Counted from the first letter of the stretch, positions 42,820 to 51,446 are shown. The stretch: DNA of 64,000 nucleotides from Streptomyces armeniacus (GCF_003355155.1 NZ_CP031320.1:4393367-4457366), one strand, 5' to 3'. Numbers and translations are program-made. The notes: generated by a model from the sequence alone, not told the origin.

Positions 42820-43812
42820 TCAGGTGTACTGCGGCCACGCCTGCTGCTGGTAGGACTGCTGGTAGGACTGCGCCGGGTTCTCCTGTACGGCCGGGTTGTC
42901 GCCCCACTCGTGCAGGATGCCGTCCCAGTCGTGGGTGCCGCCTGCCGTGTCCCCCGTGTACGTGCGGTTCGGGTCCTGGCCCCACGCCTGCTGTACGGCG
43001 GCGTTCCAGCCGGCCTGCGTCGGGTCCGTGACGGCCGTGACGTCCCAGCCGGACGTCGCCTGCTGCGTGGGGATGCCGTACGCGTCGGTCTGCACCGCTC
43101 CGGAGCCGCGGCGGTGCCGGCCCGCCGCCTCCTCCGGTGCGTACGCGCCCCGGTACGGCCCGAGTCTGCCCTGCACCGACAGCTGCTGGGCGCGGGTGAC
43201 CAGGCGCGACAGGTCCAGCCCGAACTCGGCCGCCAGCACCTGCAGATCCACGCCCGTCTGCCAGCCCCCGACGAGGACGGCGTCCATCGCCGCCGACCAC
43301 ACCGGCTCCGTGCCCGCACCCGCGGCGGCCCCCGCGCCCGTCACCTGTGCCTGCGCCTGCGCCTGCTGTGCCTGGGTCTGCTGCGTCTGCTGGGCCTGTG
43401 CCTGTGCCTGCTGCGCCTGTACGTGGGCCTGCAACTGCGTCTGGCCCACCTGCGGTTGCGGCTGGGTCTGCGACTGCGCGTATCCCGAGCCGTCGGGCAC
43501 GCCGTTGGCGAGGTGCTGCTCCTCGGCCGTCGGCGGGTTCGCGGCGGGGGCGGTGAGCAGTTCGTCCGCGACGGCGCGGGCGTCCTCCTTGCCCACCGTG
43601 CGGCGGGCGATGCGTACCTCCCGTTCGGTCAGACCGAGCAGATCGGCCACCGCACCGTCGTTGCGTACGGTCACCGCGAACGCCGCGAGCATCCGCGACC
43701 GGGCGGCCTGGGCATCGTCAAGCGTGCCCTGGACGTCTCTCACGTTTTCGTCGCTGCGGCAGAACGCCTCTGCCAGTACCGCGTTGCGGTCCCAAAGCTG
43801 CCTCGGTTCCAT
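42820..43812 (-). CDS. Gln-rich protein of unknown function
   Basis: The 330-residue product has an N-terminal helical domain (MEPRQLWDRNAVLAEAFCRS) with a helix-turn-helix-like segment (VADLLGLTEREVRIARRTVG). A Gln/Ala repeat (residues about 115-155, QAQQAQAQAQQTQQTQ) follows, then a second helical unit (LAAEFGLDLSRLVTRAQQL) and a Trp/Gln/Tyr-rich tail. No signal or membrane segment is seen. It appears to be a conserved Streptomyces hypothetical protein. The helix-turn-helix call is weak. Confidence 0.65.
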   Translation of the reverse strand: MEPRQLWDRNAVLAEAFCRSDENVRDVQGTLDDAQAARSRMLAAFAVTVRNDGAVADLLGLTEREVRIARRTVGKEDARAVADELLTAPAANPPTAEEQHLANGVPDGSGYAQSQTQPQPQVGQTQLQAHVQAQQAQAQAQQTQQTQAQQAQAQAQVTGAGAAAGAGTEPVWSAAMDAVLVGGWQTGVDLQVLAAEFGLDLSRLVTRAQQLSVQGRLGPYRGAYAPEEAAGRHRRGSGAVQTDAYGIPTQQATSGWDVTAVTDPTQAGWNAAVQQAWGQDPNRTYTGDTAGGTHDWDGILHEWGDNPAVQENPAQSYQQSYQQQAWPQYT

Positions 43813-43968
43813 GGCCGGATCAACGTGCGCCGTCCCTCGAACGCATCCGTTTCGTCCCGCGTATCACACTAATGGCCGTATGCTCCCGGCGGTTGGTGAC
43901 GGCGGGGCGCGCCGGCGTACACCGCAGCGCGCAGGTGCGCGCCGGGGCGCGCCCGCCGGCCCGTTTCC

Positions 43969-44991
43969 CTAGCCGCAGCCGCAGGAGCGGCGCACCACCA
44001 GGCCGGACGGGAACTGCCGGACGCGCTCGCGGCGCGACCCCAGCACCCGCAGCCCGTCGTCCAGCACCAGGTCGACCGCCGCCCGCGCCATCGCGGGGCG
44101 GTCGGACGCGACGGTCGTCAGCGGCGGGTCGGTGAGCGCCGCCTCCTTGACGTCGTCGAAGCCGGTCACGGCCAGCTCGCCGGGCACGTCGATGTCCAGC
44201 TCGCGGGCGGCCCGCAGAACGCCGATGGCCTGGTCGTCCGTCGAGCAGAACAGCGCCGTCGGCCGGTCCGGCCGGTCCAGCAGGTCCAGCGCGAGCCGGT
44301 ACGTGTCGTAGCGGTTGTACGGGGACTGGAACAGGCGGCCCTCCACCGAGCGCCCCGCCTCCCGCATGGCCCGCGACCAGCCGTCGACGTGGTCGGTCAC
44401 CGGGTCGCCGTTCTCCGGTGTGGACTCCATGCCGCCGAGGCACGCGACGTACTCGTGCCCGTGCTCCAGCAGATGCCGGGTGGCGAGCTGCGCTCCGCCC
44501 ACGTCGTCCAGGACCACGGCCACGTCGTCGATCGCCTCCGGGCGGCGGTGCAGCAGCACCACGCGGGCGTCCCAGGCCTCGATCTCCGTCGCGGAGTGCT
44601 CGCTGGGGCCCTGGCTGATGAGGATCAGCCCGGACACCCGCATGCCCAGGAAGGCGCGGAGGTAGTGCACCTCGCGCTCGTCGAGGTAGTCCGAGTTGCC
44701 GACGAGGACCATCTTCCCGCGGTCCGCCGCGGCCTGTTCGACCGCGTGCGCCATCTCGGCGAAGAACGGCTGACGCGCGTCCGGGACGATCAGGCCTATC
44801 AGGTCGGTCCGCCGCGACGCCATGGCCTGCGCGACCCGGTCCGGGCGGTAGCCGAGCTCTCTGATGGCGGCCAGCACCCGCTCCTTGGTGGCCGGTGCCA
44901 CCGGGCGGGGCCCGTTGTTGATCACATAGCTGACCACCGCGGTCGACGTACCCGCCAGCCTTGCCACATCGTCCCGCGTCACCTTGGCCAC
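43969..44991 (-). CDS. LacI family transcriptional regulator
   Basis: The 340-residue product has the N-terminal LacI helix-turn-helix and hinge ([54 protein letters not shown]) and a periplasmic-binding-like effector domain ([33 protein letters not shown]). The GTG at 44991 starts the conserved part; an in-frame start at 45042 is possible. It is monocistronic and no sugar genes adjoin it, so its targets are elsewhere. The effector is unknown. Confidence 0.88.
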   Translation of the reverse strand: MAKVTRDDVARLAGTSTAVVSYVINNGPRPVAPATKERVLAAIRELGYRPDRVAQAMASRRTDLIGLIVPDARQPFFAEMAHAVEQAAADRGKMVLVGNSDYLDEREVHYLRAFLGMRVSGLILISQGPSEHSATEIEAWDARVVLLHRRPEAIDDVAVVLDDVGGAQLATRHLLEHGHEYVACLGGMESTPENGDPVTDHVDGWSRAMREAGRSVEGRLFQSPYNRYDTYRLALDLLDRPDRPTALFCSTDDQAIGVLRAARELDIDVPGELAVTGFDDVKEAALTDPPLTTVASDRPAMARAAVDLVLDDGLRVLGSRRERVRQFPSGLVVRRSCGCG

Positions 44992-45163
44992 GGCGGTCAG
45001 TCTACGCGGGGTGCGTGGGCTCCTCGCAGGTGCGCGCACCACTCGTATGACCGGAGGTACGTCCCGCCGTACGCGCCCGGCCGCCGCGGATCCGGCGCAC
45101 CGCTGCCGTACGTCCGCTCAGCGTCCGCCGTACGTCCGGGGCACCGCTGCCGTCACGTCCGCC

Positions 45164-45943
45164 TCAGCGTCCGCCGCCGGTGTCGGCCGCGCGCCGGGTG
45201 ACCTCCTCGGCCGCCTCGGTGACGGACTTGGACTCGGCGTCCGCCTTCTTCGCGGCGGCGGACTTCTCGCCCTTGTCGGGCGAGACGAAGCGGTAACCGA
45301 CGTTCCGTACGGTCCCGATCAGCGCCTCGTACTCCGGGCCGAGCTTCGCGCGCAGCCGCCGTACGTGCACGTCGACGGTGCGGGTGCCGCCGAAGTAGTC
45401 GTAGCCCCACACCTCCTGGAGCAGCTGGGCCCGCGTGAAGACCCGGCCGGGGTGCTGGGCGAGGTACTTGAGGAGCTCGAACTCCTTGAACGTGAGGTCG
45501 AGCACCCGGCCCTTGAGCTTTGCGCTGTACGTGGCCTCGTCCACCGACAGGTCGCCGTTGCGGATCTCCATCGGGCTGTCGTCCGAGCCGATCTGCTGCC
45601 GGCCGGTCGCCAGCCGCAGTCGCGCCTCGACCTCGGCGGGGCCCGCAGTGTCGAGCAGGACGTCGTCGACGCCCCACTCGGCGGTGACGGCCGCCAGGCC
45701 GCCCTCGGTGACGATCAGCACCAGCGGGCAGCCGGGGCCGGTGGAGCGCAGCAGCTGGCACAGGGCGCGGACCTGCGGCAGGTCGCGCCGCCCGTCGACG
45801 AGGATGACGTCGGCGCCGGGAGCGTTCACCAGCGCGGGGCCCTCGGCGGGCACGACCCGTACGTTGTGCAGCAGGAGACCCAGCGCGGGGAGGACTTCGG
45901 TGGACGGCTGGAGGGCGTTGGTGAGCAGGAGGAGCGAGCTCAT
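45164..45943 (-). CDS. glnR: Nitrogen regulator GlnR
   Basis: The 259-residue product is GlnR, the OmpR-type global nitrogen regulator of actinomycetes. The opening [20 protein letters not shown] and the winged-helix part [38 protein letters not shown] are nearly diagnostic. It binds promoters of glnA, amtB, nirB and related genes. As in known GlnR proteins it is an orphan regulator with an atypical receiver domain, active as a dimer without aspartyl phosphorylation. A Lys/Ala/Glu-rich C-terminal tail is present. A terminator-like hairpin lies in its leader region. Confidence 0.95.
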   Translation of the reverse strand: MSSLLLLTNALQPSTEVLPALGLLLHNVRVVPAEGPALVNAPGADVILVDGRRDLPQVRALCQLLRSTGPGCPLVLIVTEGGLAAVTAEWGVDDVLLDTAGPAEVEARLRLATGRQQIGSDDSPMEIRNGDLSVDEATYSAKLKGRVLDLTFKEFELLKYLAQHPGRVFTRAQLLQEVWGYDYFGGTRTVDVHVRRLRAKLGPEYEALIGTVRNVGYRFVSPDKGEKSAAAKKADAESKSVTEAAEEVTRRAADTGGGR

Positions 45944-46066
45944 GCGCGCTCACCTCCGGTGGAGGGCGGTCGGTGTCCTGTTCGCTGACCCATGTGTCGG
46001 GTTCCTTCCTCGGTCCCTGCGAGGACGTCGGCGGCACCGCTCCGTACCGCCCGTAAAAGCACAAAA

Positions 46067-46094
46067 GGATCCGGGGGCAACGCTGCCCGGATCC
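46067..46094 (-). terminator. Terminator-like hairpin in the glnR leader
   Basis: GGATCCGGG (46067-46075) and CCCGGATCC (46086-46094) form a perfect 9-bp stem with a 10-nt loop. Read toward glnR, the stem is followed by TTTTGTGCTTTTA, the layout of an intrinsic terminator. It stands 123 bp before the glnR start, with no upstream minus-strand gene to terminate. Confidence 0.6.
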
Positions 46095-46223
46095 CTCTTG
46101 CCCAGCAGAATAGCCCACCTGGGCAGGTAACGGGAGTGTGAGATGTCCGGTCACCGCTTACACGCGAACACGGAGGGTGACTTCGCGGTTTCGTGCGACA
46201 CCACACGGAACGGCCGGGCGATG

Positions 46224-46280
46224 CCGTACGGAACGCCGGAGTGACACCGTACGGAACGCCGGAGTGACACCGTACGGAAG
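46224..46280 (+). repeat. 23-bp tandem direct repeat
   Basis: Two exact 23-bp units (46224-46246 and 46247-46269, each starting CCGTACGGAACGCC) are followed by a partial third unit (46270-46280). The array lies about 100 bp upstream of the moaD-like gene. It could be a set of regulator sites or simple slippage. Confidence 0.8.
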
Positions 46281-46373
46281 CGCCCGAAAGGGGCAACTCG
46301 ACCCGCGCGGCACGCGCCGCTCCCGCGACGCGCCATCATGGGACCCGCACCGGAAACCGGCGAGAGGGACAGC

Positions 46374-46640
46374 ATGGCGAGCGGCACGATCCGCTACTGG
46401 GCGGCGGCCAAGGCCGCGGCCGGCCTCGCGGAGGAGAAGTACGACGCCGCGACGCTCGCCGACGCGCTCGCCGACGCACGCGTACGGCACACCGCGCGCC
46501 CCGACTTCGAACGGGTGCTGCTCCGCTGCTCGTTCCTGGTGGACGGAGCACCCGTCGGCACCCGCGCGCACGACGCGGTGCCGCTGAGCGAGGGCGGCAC
46601 GGTCGAGGTGCTGCCGCCGTTCGCGGGCGGTGCGCGATGA
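46374..46640 (+). CDS. MoaD/ThiS family sulfur carrier protein
   Basis: The 88-residue product has the beta-grasp fold pattern IRYWAAAKAAAGLAEEKY, FLVDGAPVGTRAHDAVPL and the end VEVLPPFAGG-AR. Sulfur carriers act through a C-terminal Gly-Gly; here the GG is followed by two residues (AR), so either these are trimmed or it is not active in that way. The ATG at 46374 follows GAGAGGGA. It overlaps the next gene by four bases. It may serve molybdopterin or another thiocarboxylate pathway. Confidence 0.8.
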   Translation: MASGTIRYWAAAKAAAGLAEEKYDAATLADALADARVRHTARPDFERVLLRCSFLVDGAPVGTRAHDAVPLSEGGTVEVLPPFAGGAR

Positions 46641-47971
46641 CGGGGAGAGCGCCGCACTACGGCGGCCCGTACGAGCCGCAGGACCCGCACGCGCGGCAGC
46701 CGTACGGGCGGGACGCGTACGGTCGCGACGCGTACGGGCACGATGCGTACGGGCACGACGCGTACGGGCCGGACGCACGCGGACAGCAGCCGTACGCGCA
46801 GCAGCCGTACGAGCCGTACGAGCAGCCGTACGGGCACGAGGCGTACGACCCGCAACGGCCGGTGGCGTACGTCCAGCCGCAGGAGCCGTACGACGCGTAC
46901 GACGCGCAGCCGTACGAGCCGCAGCCGGGGCCGCACGCGTACCCGTATCCGCACTCGCAGGGCACGGTGTACGTCCCGCCCCAGGCCCAGCAGCCCCAGC
47001 AACCGCAACAGACGCAACAGACGCAACAGCCACAGCAGCCGCAACAGGCCCAGCCCGTACCGCAGGCGCCCCCGCCGCCGCAGGCACGCCCGCACCGCAC
47101 GCACCCCGGGCCCGGCCCGCTGCCGCCCGAGCAGCACACCACCAGCGCCACCGGCGCGCTCGTACCGGACGACCCCGCTCCGCGCGCCCCGCGTACGGCG
47201 TCGGCGTCCGCGCCGCGCTCCAGCACGCGGCGCGCGCGGCCGAGCCCGATCATCGCGCCCGGTCTGCAGCCGGCCGCGGTGACCGCCGTACTCGCACTGC
47301 TGCTGGCCGGTACCGCGCCGCTGCCGCGTGCCGTGCTCGCGGTGGCCGTGGTGCTGCTGCAGGCGGTGACGGCCGCGGGCTGGTTCCGGCTGAACGGGAT
47401 GTGGCCCGCGCGCCAGGGCATCGCGCTGGCGTTCCTCGCGGGCGTCACGGCGGACGTCGCGCTGCTCGCCGCCGGCCGGGAGCACACCGGCACGGCGCTC
47501 GTCGGCACGCTGGGCATCTGGTGCGTACTGGCGATCGTGCTCCAGCTCCGCAACCACTCCAGCCCGGACGAGCGCCTGTACGCGCTCACCGCGGCCTTCA
47601 CCGCCACCGGCCTCACCGTGGTCGCCGCCGGCCATCTGGCCATCGCGCCGACGAGCACGGACGCGGTCACCGTGGGCGCCGCGGCGGTCGGCGTCGCCGT
47701 ACTGGCGCGTGCGCTGCCGCTGCCCCCGTTCGTCTCCCCCGCGGTGGCGCTGCTCGCGGCGGCCGGCGCGGGCATCGCGGCGGGCCGCCTCACGGACATG
47801 GGCAACGAGGGTGCGCTGCTGGGGCTGGCGGCCGGGGTGTGCGCGCTGACCGGCCTCCGGGTCGCGAGCTACGACTTCCCGTCCCGTTTCGTGCACATGA
47901 CCGCGGGCGTGGCACTGCCGCTCACGCTGGCGGCCCCCGCGGTGTACCTGCTGGGCCGCGCGCTGGTGTGA
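46637..47971 (+). CDS. Multi-pass membrane protein with repeat-rich N-terminal tail
   Basis: The 444-residue product has about 200 N-terminal residues of low complexity: DAYG repeats (GRDAYGRDAYGHDAYGHDAYG), then QPYE and PQQPQQTQQ stretches. A membrane domain of about eight helices follows (VTAVLALLLAGTAPLPRAVLAV, VLLQAVTAAGWFRL, GVAVLARALPLPPFV). The tail is probably cytoplasmic and disordered. The start overlaps the moaD-like stop by four bases. It is a Streptomyces-type conserved membrane protein with no known function; a structural or scaffold role is guesswork. Confidence 0.75.
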   Translation: MTGRAPHYGGPYEPQDPHARQPYGRDAYGRDAYGHDAYGHDAYGPDARGQQPYAQQPYEPYEQPYGHEAYDPQRPVAYVQPQEPYDAYDAQPYEPQPGPHAYPYPHSQGTVYVPPQAQQPQQPQQTQQTQQPQQPQQAQPVPQAPPPPQARPHRTHPGPGPLPPEQHTTSATGALVPDDPAPRAPRTASASAPRSSTRRARPSPIIAPGLQPAAVTAVLALLLAGTAPLPRAVLAVAVVLLQAVTAAGWFRLNGMWPARQGIALAFLAGVTADVALLAAGREHTGTALVGTLGIWCVLAIVLQLRNHSSPDERLYALTAAFTATGLTVVAAGHLAIAPTSTDAVTVGAAAVGVAVLARALPLPPFVSPAVALLAAAGAGIAAGRLTDMGNEGALLGLAAGVCALTGLRVASYDFPSRFVHMTAGVALPLTLAAPAVYLLGRALV

Positions 47972-48127
47972 ACCGGCGGGCGGGAACGCGCGCGTGGCGA
48001 ACGGTCCGCCGCACCCGCCGGGTTGTACCGGCTCTGATACGAAGCCGTGCGGTGGCCGTTCAGGCTCCCCGCCCGCTCAGGACGTCGCGTTAGGCTCACG
48101 GCAGTCGAACACCTGGGGGAAGTACGC

Positions 48128-48844
48128 ATGCGCGCACTCCGGATCACTCTTGTCGTCCTCGTGGTGCTGTCCGGGCTCTTCATCGCCGCCGACCGCATCG
48201 CCCTGAGCATGGCGGAGGACGAGGCGGCCAAGAAGGTGAAGGAGGCCCAGGGGGTGGCCGGCGCCGAGTCCGCGTCCGTCTCGATCCACGGCTTCCCGTT
48301 CCTCACCCAGGTCGCGTCCAAGGAACTGGACGACGTGGACGTGGAGCTGACCGGCATGACGGCGGCCGCCGGCGGCCAGGAGGTCACGGTGACCCGGGTC
48401 GACGCCTCGCTCAGCGACGTGACGATCGGCGGGAACTTCGACAGCGCGACCGCGAAGGAGGCGACCGGCGAGGCGGACGTCTCGTACCGCGACCTCAACG
48501 CGATCGCCCCGGCCGGTGTGCAGGTGGCGTACGCGGGCGAGGAGCGCGCGGCCAAGAACCAGGTGAAGATCAGCGCCAAGATCGACGTCCTCGGCCGCGA
48601 GGTGGAGGTCCCGAGCCCTATCTACAGCACGGTGAAGGTCACCGAGAAGAACACGCTCCAGCTGCACGCCGAGACCATCCCCGGCTCCAGCATTCCGGGC
48701 GCGGAGCGGGAGATAAGGAAGAACGTCGACTTCAGCACCACCGTCGCCGGCTTCCCGGACGGGCTGGAGCTGGACGAGGCGGAGACGACCGCCGACGGCG
48801 TCACCTTCTCGCTGAAGGGCAAGGACGTGGAGCTCACCAGCTGA
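48128..48844 (+). CDS. DUF2993 family lipid-binding-like protein
   Basis: The 238-residue product has an N-terminal signal anchor (ALRITLVVLVVLSGLFIAADRIA) and the DUF2993 domain (VSIHGFPFLTQVASKELDDVDV, LSDVTIGGNF, VPSPIYSTV). These proteins are exported and predicted to bind lipid in a TULIP-like fold; function is unproven. The ATG at 48128 follows GGGGGAAG; an upstream ATG (48047) would put basic sequence before the signal. It is monocistronic. Confidence 0.85.
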   Translation: MRALRITLVVLVVLSGLFIAADRIALSMAEDEAAKKVKEAQGVAGAESASVSIHGFPFLTQVASKELDDVDVELTGMTAAAGGQEVTVTRVDASLSDVTIGGNFDSATAKEATGEADVSYRDLNAIAPAGVQVAYAGEERAAKNQVKISAKIDVLGREVEVPSPIYSTVKVTEKNTLQLHAETIPGSSIPGAEREIRKNVDFSTTVAGFPDGLELDEAETTADGVTFSLKGKDVELTS

Positions 48845-49099
48845 CCGGCTAGACCTGCTGAGCACGCCGTACGCCACCGCCGTACGAGGCACCCGTCCAC
48901 CGCACCCGCACGCACCCGCAGGCCCTCCGTACGCGCTCGCACGCGCCCGTACGCACCCGTCCGTCCACGGGCCGAGACAGCGCCGTCCGCAGAACAGATG
49001 TCGCACCGCCCCGAGCGCCCGGAGCCCGTACGGCGGGACGCCGCCGGGAGTTCCCGGTCCCGCATCACGGACGATCTCGTCTCATCATACGGATCGCCG
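48845..49099. other. Intergenic region upstream of the sulfur leader
   Basis: Nothing gene-like is supported here. The segment is rich in CGTACG-type words and alternating Pro/Arg/Ala codons in all frames. It ends in the promoter at 49100-49128. Confidence 0.4.
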
Positions 49100-49128
49100 G
49101 TGACACTGCCCCCCGCCTCTCTTACGAT
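49100..49128 (+). promoter_or_regulatory. Promoter of the leader peptide and sulfurtransferase
   Basis: GTGACA (49100-49105), a 17-nt spacer and TACGAT (49123-49128) form a good principal-sigma promoter. The leader peptide ATG at 49136 lies seven bases after the -10, where transcription should start, so the mRNA is probably leaderless. Confidence 0.6.
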
Positions 49129-49135
49129 CGAGGCC

Positions 49136-49219
49136 ATGAAGCGACAGGCGGTTCTCACGAAGCGACGGGCAGTCGACCTGTGCCGCGTCGCCGCCATGCT
49201 CTGTCGCAGCGCCGTCTGA
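49136..49219 (+). CDS. Cysteine-containing leader peptide of the sulfurtransferase gene
   Basis: The 27-residue peptide (MKRQAVLTKRRAVDLCRVAA, then MLCRSAV) has the RRxVDLxRV pattern of small actinobacterial leader peptides found before sulfur and cysteine genes. Cysteines are at positions 16 and 23. Ribosome stalling at Cys codons during cysteine shortage could open expression of the downstream gene by attenuation, as shown for related mycobacterial leaders. 174 bp separate it from the sulfurtransferase start, room for alternative RNA folds. No upstream ribosome-binding site is needed if the mRNA is leaderless. Confidence 0.75.
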   Translation: MKRQAVLTKRRAVDLCRVAAMLCRSAV

Positions 49220-49393
49220 CGGCCGTCTTCCGGTGCCACGCGCCGCGACGCCGACGCACCGCACCACCCCCGCACCATCCGCCGCCAGCCCCTGGCCTGT
49301 GCGCCGCACAGCGCTGCCGCGTGTGTCGCCCGGCGCCGCGCGAGCGCGCAGAGGTCCCGCACGCACCCGCACCTGCCCTCCGGAGGAGAACCC

Positions 49394-50230
49394 ATGAGCC
49401 GCAGTGACGTCCTGGTGGACGCCGACTGGGTCGAGGCCCGCATCAACGACCCGAAGACGGTCATCGTCGAGGTGGACGAGGACACCTCCGCGTACGAGAA
49501 GAACCACATCAAGAACGCCGTCCGGATCGACTGGAAGCAGGACCTCCAGGACCCGGTGCGCCGTGACTTCGTCGACCAGGAGGGCTTCGAGAAGCTGCTC
49601 TCGGAGAAGGGCATCGCCAACGACGACACGGTCGTGCTCTACGGCGGGAACAACAACTGGTTCGCCGCGTACGCCTACTGGTACTTCAAGCTCTACGGCC
49701 ACGAGGACGTGAAGCTCCTCGACGGCGGCCGCAAGAAGTGGGAGCTGGACTCCCGCGACCTGGTCGCCGAGGTGCCGCAGCGCAGCCGTACCGAGTACAA
49801 GGCGAAGCCGCAGGACACCTCCATCCGCGCGTTCCGCGACGAGGCCGTGGCCGCGATCGGCACGAAGAACCTGGTGGACGTGCGGTCGCCCGACGAGTTC
49901 AGCGGCAAGCTGCTCGCCCCTGCGCACCTCCCGCAGGAGCAGTCGCAGCGTCCGGGCCACATCCCCAGCGCGCGGAACATCCCGTGGTCCAAGTCGGCCA
50001 ACGACGACGGCACCTTCAAGGCCGACGACGAGCTCAAGGAGCTCTACGAGGCCGAGGGCGTGGACCTCGGCAAGGACACCATCGCCTACTGCCGCATCGG
50101 TGAGCGGTCCGCCCACACCTGGTTCGTGCTGCACGAGCTGCTGGGCCAGCCCAACGTCAAGAACTACGACGGCTCCTGGACCGAGTACGGCTCGCTCGTC
50201 GGCGTCCCCGTCGAGCTCGGCAGCAACTGA
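49394..50230 (+). CDS. Thiosulfate sulfurtransferase (rhodanese)
   Basis: The 278-residue product has two rhodanese domains. The C-terminal one has the active loop YCRIGERS with C233 as sulfur acceptor; the N-terminal one is the inactive copy, with VVLYGGNNNWFAAYAYW. It would transfer sulfane sulfur from thiosulfate to cyanide or a thiol acceptor. It is the widespread actinobacterial CysA/SseA-type protein. The ATG follows GGAGGAG. A DUF1416 gene follows after 29 bp, a conserved pairing. Confidence 0.93.
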   Translation: MSRSDVLVDADWVEARINDPKTVIVEVDEDTSAYEKNHIKNAVRIDWKQDLQDPVRRDFVDQEGFEKLLSEKGIANDDTVVLYGGNNNWFAAYAYWYFKLYGHEDVKLLDGGRKKWELDSRDLVAEVPQRSRTEYKAKPQDTSIRAFRDEAVAAIGTKNLVDVRSPDEFSGKLLAPAHLPQEQSQRPGHIPSARNIPWSKSANDDGTFKADDELKELYEAEGVDLGKDTIAYCRIGERSAHTWFVLHELLGQPNVKNYDGSWTEYGSLVGVPVELGSN

Positions 50231-50259
50231 GACCCAGCGGAAGAGAGGGAACCGTATCC

Positions 50260-50547
50260 ATGTGCGGAGCACAGGCAGGCGGGCCGGACGCCGCCACGAT
50301 CAAGCCCGGCGAGACGACGATCCAGGGCAGCGTGACCCGCGACGGCGAGCCCGTCACCGGCTACGTACGGCTGCTCGACGCGACCGGTGAGTTCACGGCG
50401 GAGGTCCCGACGTCCGCGACGGGCCAGTTCCGCTTCTACGCCGCCGAGGGCACGTGGACGGTGCGCGCGCTGGTCCCGGGCGGTTCCGCCGACCGTACGG
50501 TGGTCGCGCAGGACGGCGGCCTGGCGGAGGTCGCAATCGCGGTCTGA
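50260..50547 (+). CDS. DUF1416 family protein
   Basis: The 95-residue product begins MCGAQAGGPDAATIKPGE and has a small beta-rich fold (TIQGSVTRDGEPVTGYVRLLD, GQFRFYAAEGTWTVRALVPGG) resembling a carboxypeptidase regulatory-like or transthyretin-like module. It almost always follows the sulfurtransferase gene in actinobacteria. The invariant Cys2 next to the initiator Met may be modified or involved in sulfur chemistry. There is no known function. It is probably co-transcribed with the rhodanese gene. Confidence 0.88.
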   Translation: MCGAQAGGPDAATIKPGETTIQGSVTRDGEPVTGYVRLLDATGEFTAEVPTSATGQFRFYAAEGTWTVRALVPGGSADRTVVAQDGGLAEVAIAV

Positions 50548-50605
50548 GCCATCCGCGGGTCTGAGCATCCGCGGGTCTGAGCGTCTGAGACAGACAGCAG
50601 GCGGA

Positions 50606-50654
50606 CGAGGGCCGCGCTCCTCCCGGGTTGGACACCTGAGGGGCGCGGCCCTCG
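50606..50654. terminator. Strong terminator after DUF1416
   Basis: Arms at 50606-50622 and 50638-50654 pair at 16 of 17 positions with a 15-nt loop. It ends the sulfurtransferase-DUF1416 transcript. A short direct repeat of GTCTGAGC-ATCCGCGG lies just upstream at about 50542-50576. Confidence 0.75.
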
Positions 50655-50718
50655 CGCGTGCGCGGCCCCGGTGCCGGGCCGCGCCGTGGGGCAGGACGGG
50701 CCGGACTACCGTGGGGCC

Positions 50719-51081
50719 ATGGCGAAGAAGCTCGTGATCAAGGTGACAGCCGGGGCCGACGCCCCGGAACGGTGCTCGCAGGCCTTCACGGTGGCGGCGG
50801 TCGCCGCCGCGAGCGGTGTCGAGGTTTCGCTCTGGCTGACCGGCGAGTCGGCGTGGTTCGCGCTGCCGGGCCGCGCGGCCGAGTTCGAGCTGCCGCACGC
50901 GGCGCCGCTGCCCGAGCTGATCGAGGGCATCCAGGCGGGCGGGCAGATCACCCTGTGCACGCAGTGCGCCAAACGCAGGGGGATCGAGGAGAAGGACGTG
51001 CTGGAAGGCGTACGGATCGCGGGCGCGCAGGTCTTCGTCAGCGAGGCGCTGGGGGACGGCGTACAGGCGCTCGTGTACTGA
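50719..51081 (+). CDS. DsrE family protein
   Basis: The 120-residue product has the DsrE/YchN fold (LVIKVTAGADAPERCSQAF; VEVSLWLTGESAWFALPG) and a CTQC motif (C80, C83), with GIEEKDVLEGVRIAGA after it. DsrE-like proteins bind or relay sulfur. Proximity to the rhodanese and DUF1416 genes supports a sulfur role, although a terminator separates the transcripts. TACCGT at 50707-50712 lies seven bases before the ATG, so the mRNA may be leaderless. Confidence 0.85.
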   Translation: MAKKLVIKVTAGADAPERCSQAFTVAAVAAASGVEVSLWLTGESAWFALPGRAAEFELPHAAPLPELIEGIQAGGQITLCTQCAKRRGIEEKDVLEGVRIAGAQVFVSEALGDGVQALVY

Positions 51082-51298
51082 GGCCGCCCCGCGCCTCGTG
51101 CACCGAGCCGACCCGCGCCTCGTCTGCTGAACCGCCCGTCGCCTCGTCTGAGCCGCCCCGTGCCGTACGCCGGTCCGCGCGGCGCACCTCACAGCGGTAC
51201 ACCCGTGGCGGACGACTAGACTCGACGGCGGCCGTCACTCCGTACGACGCCCACCGGCGCGCACCGGCGCCCCGTAGAGCCGCTCAAGGAGAGCCCCC

Positions 51299-51400
51299 GT
51301 GCTTGAGGCATTCTTCACCACGCTGATGATCCTGGTCTGTGTCGGGACGGTCGCCTTCGCCGGCCTCACCGTCAAGAAGCTGTACCAGGGCCAGCGCTGA
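51299..51400 (+). CDS. 33-residue single-span membrane protein
   Basis: A GTG after a strong AAGGAGAGCC site encodes 33 residues: a short acidic start (VLEAF), one hydrophobic helix (TLMILVCVGTVAFAGLTV) and a basic end (KKLYQGQR). This is a typical small inner-membrane protein topology. It lies between the DsrE and FABP-like genes in the same direction. It was found by eye; the strong ribosome-binding site and clean helix are the main support. Function is unknown. Confidence 0.65.
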   Translation: MLEAFFTTLMILVCVGTVAFAGLTVKKLYQGQR

Positions 51401-51446
51401 CCGCCTGCCGTCCCTCCGCCCCCGCTACAGATCGTCTGAGTCAGCC

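Larger units (their letters stand above)
45944..46373. other. Divergent regulatory region between glnR and moaD-like gene
   Basis: This 430-bp stretch has no gene. It contains the glnR leader hairpin (46067-46094), a 23-bp tandem repeat (46224-46280), and presumably both promoters. ACCTGGGCAGGT at about 46116-46127 is a near palindrome. The moaD-like ATG has a GAGAGGGA site. Confidence 0.5.

Noticed and set aside
43330..43470. Short regular repeats resembling a CRISPR array
   Set aside because: They are Gln/Ala codon repeats within a continuous reading frame. There are no spacers or cas genes.
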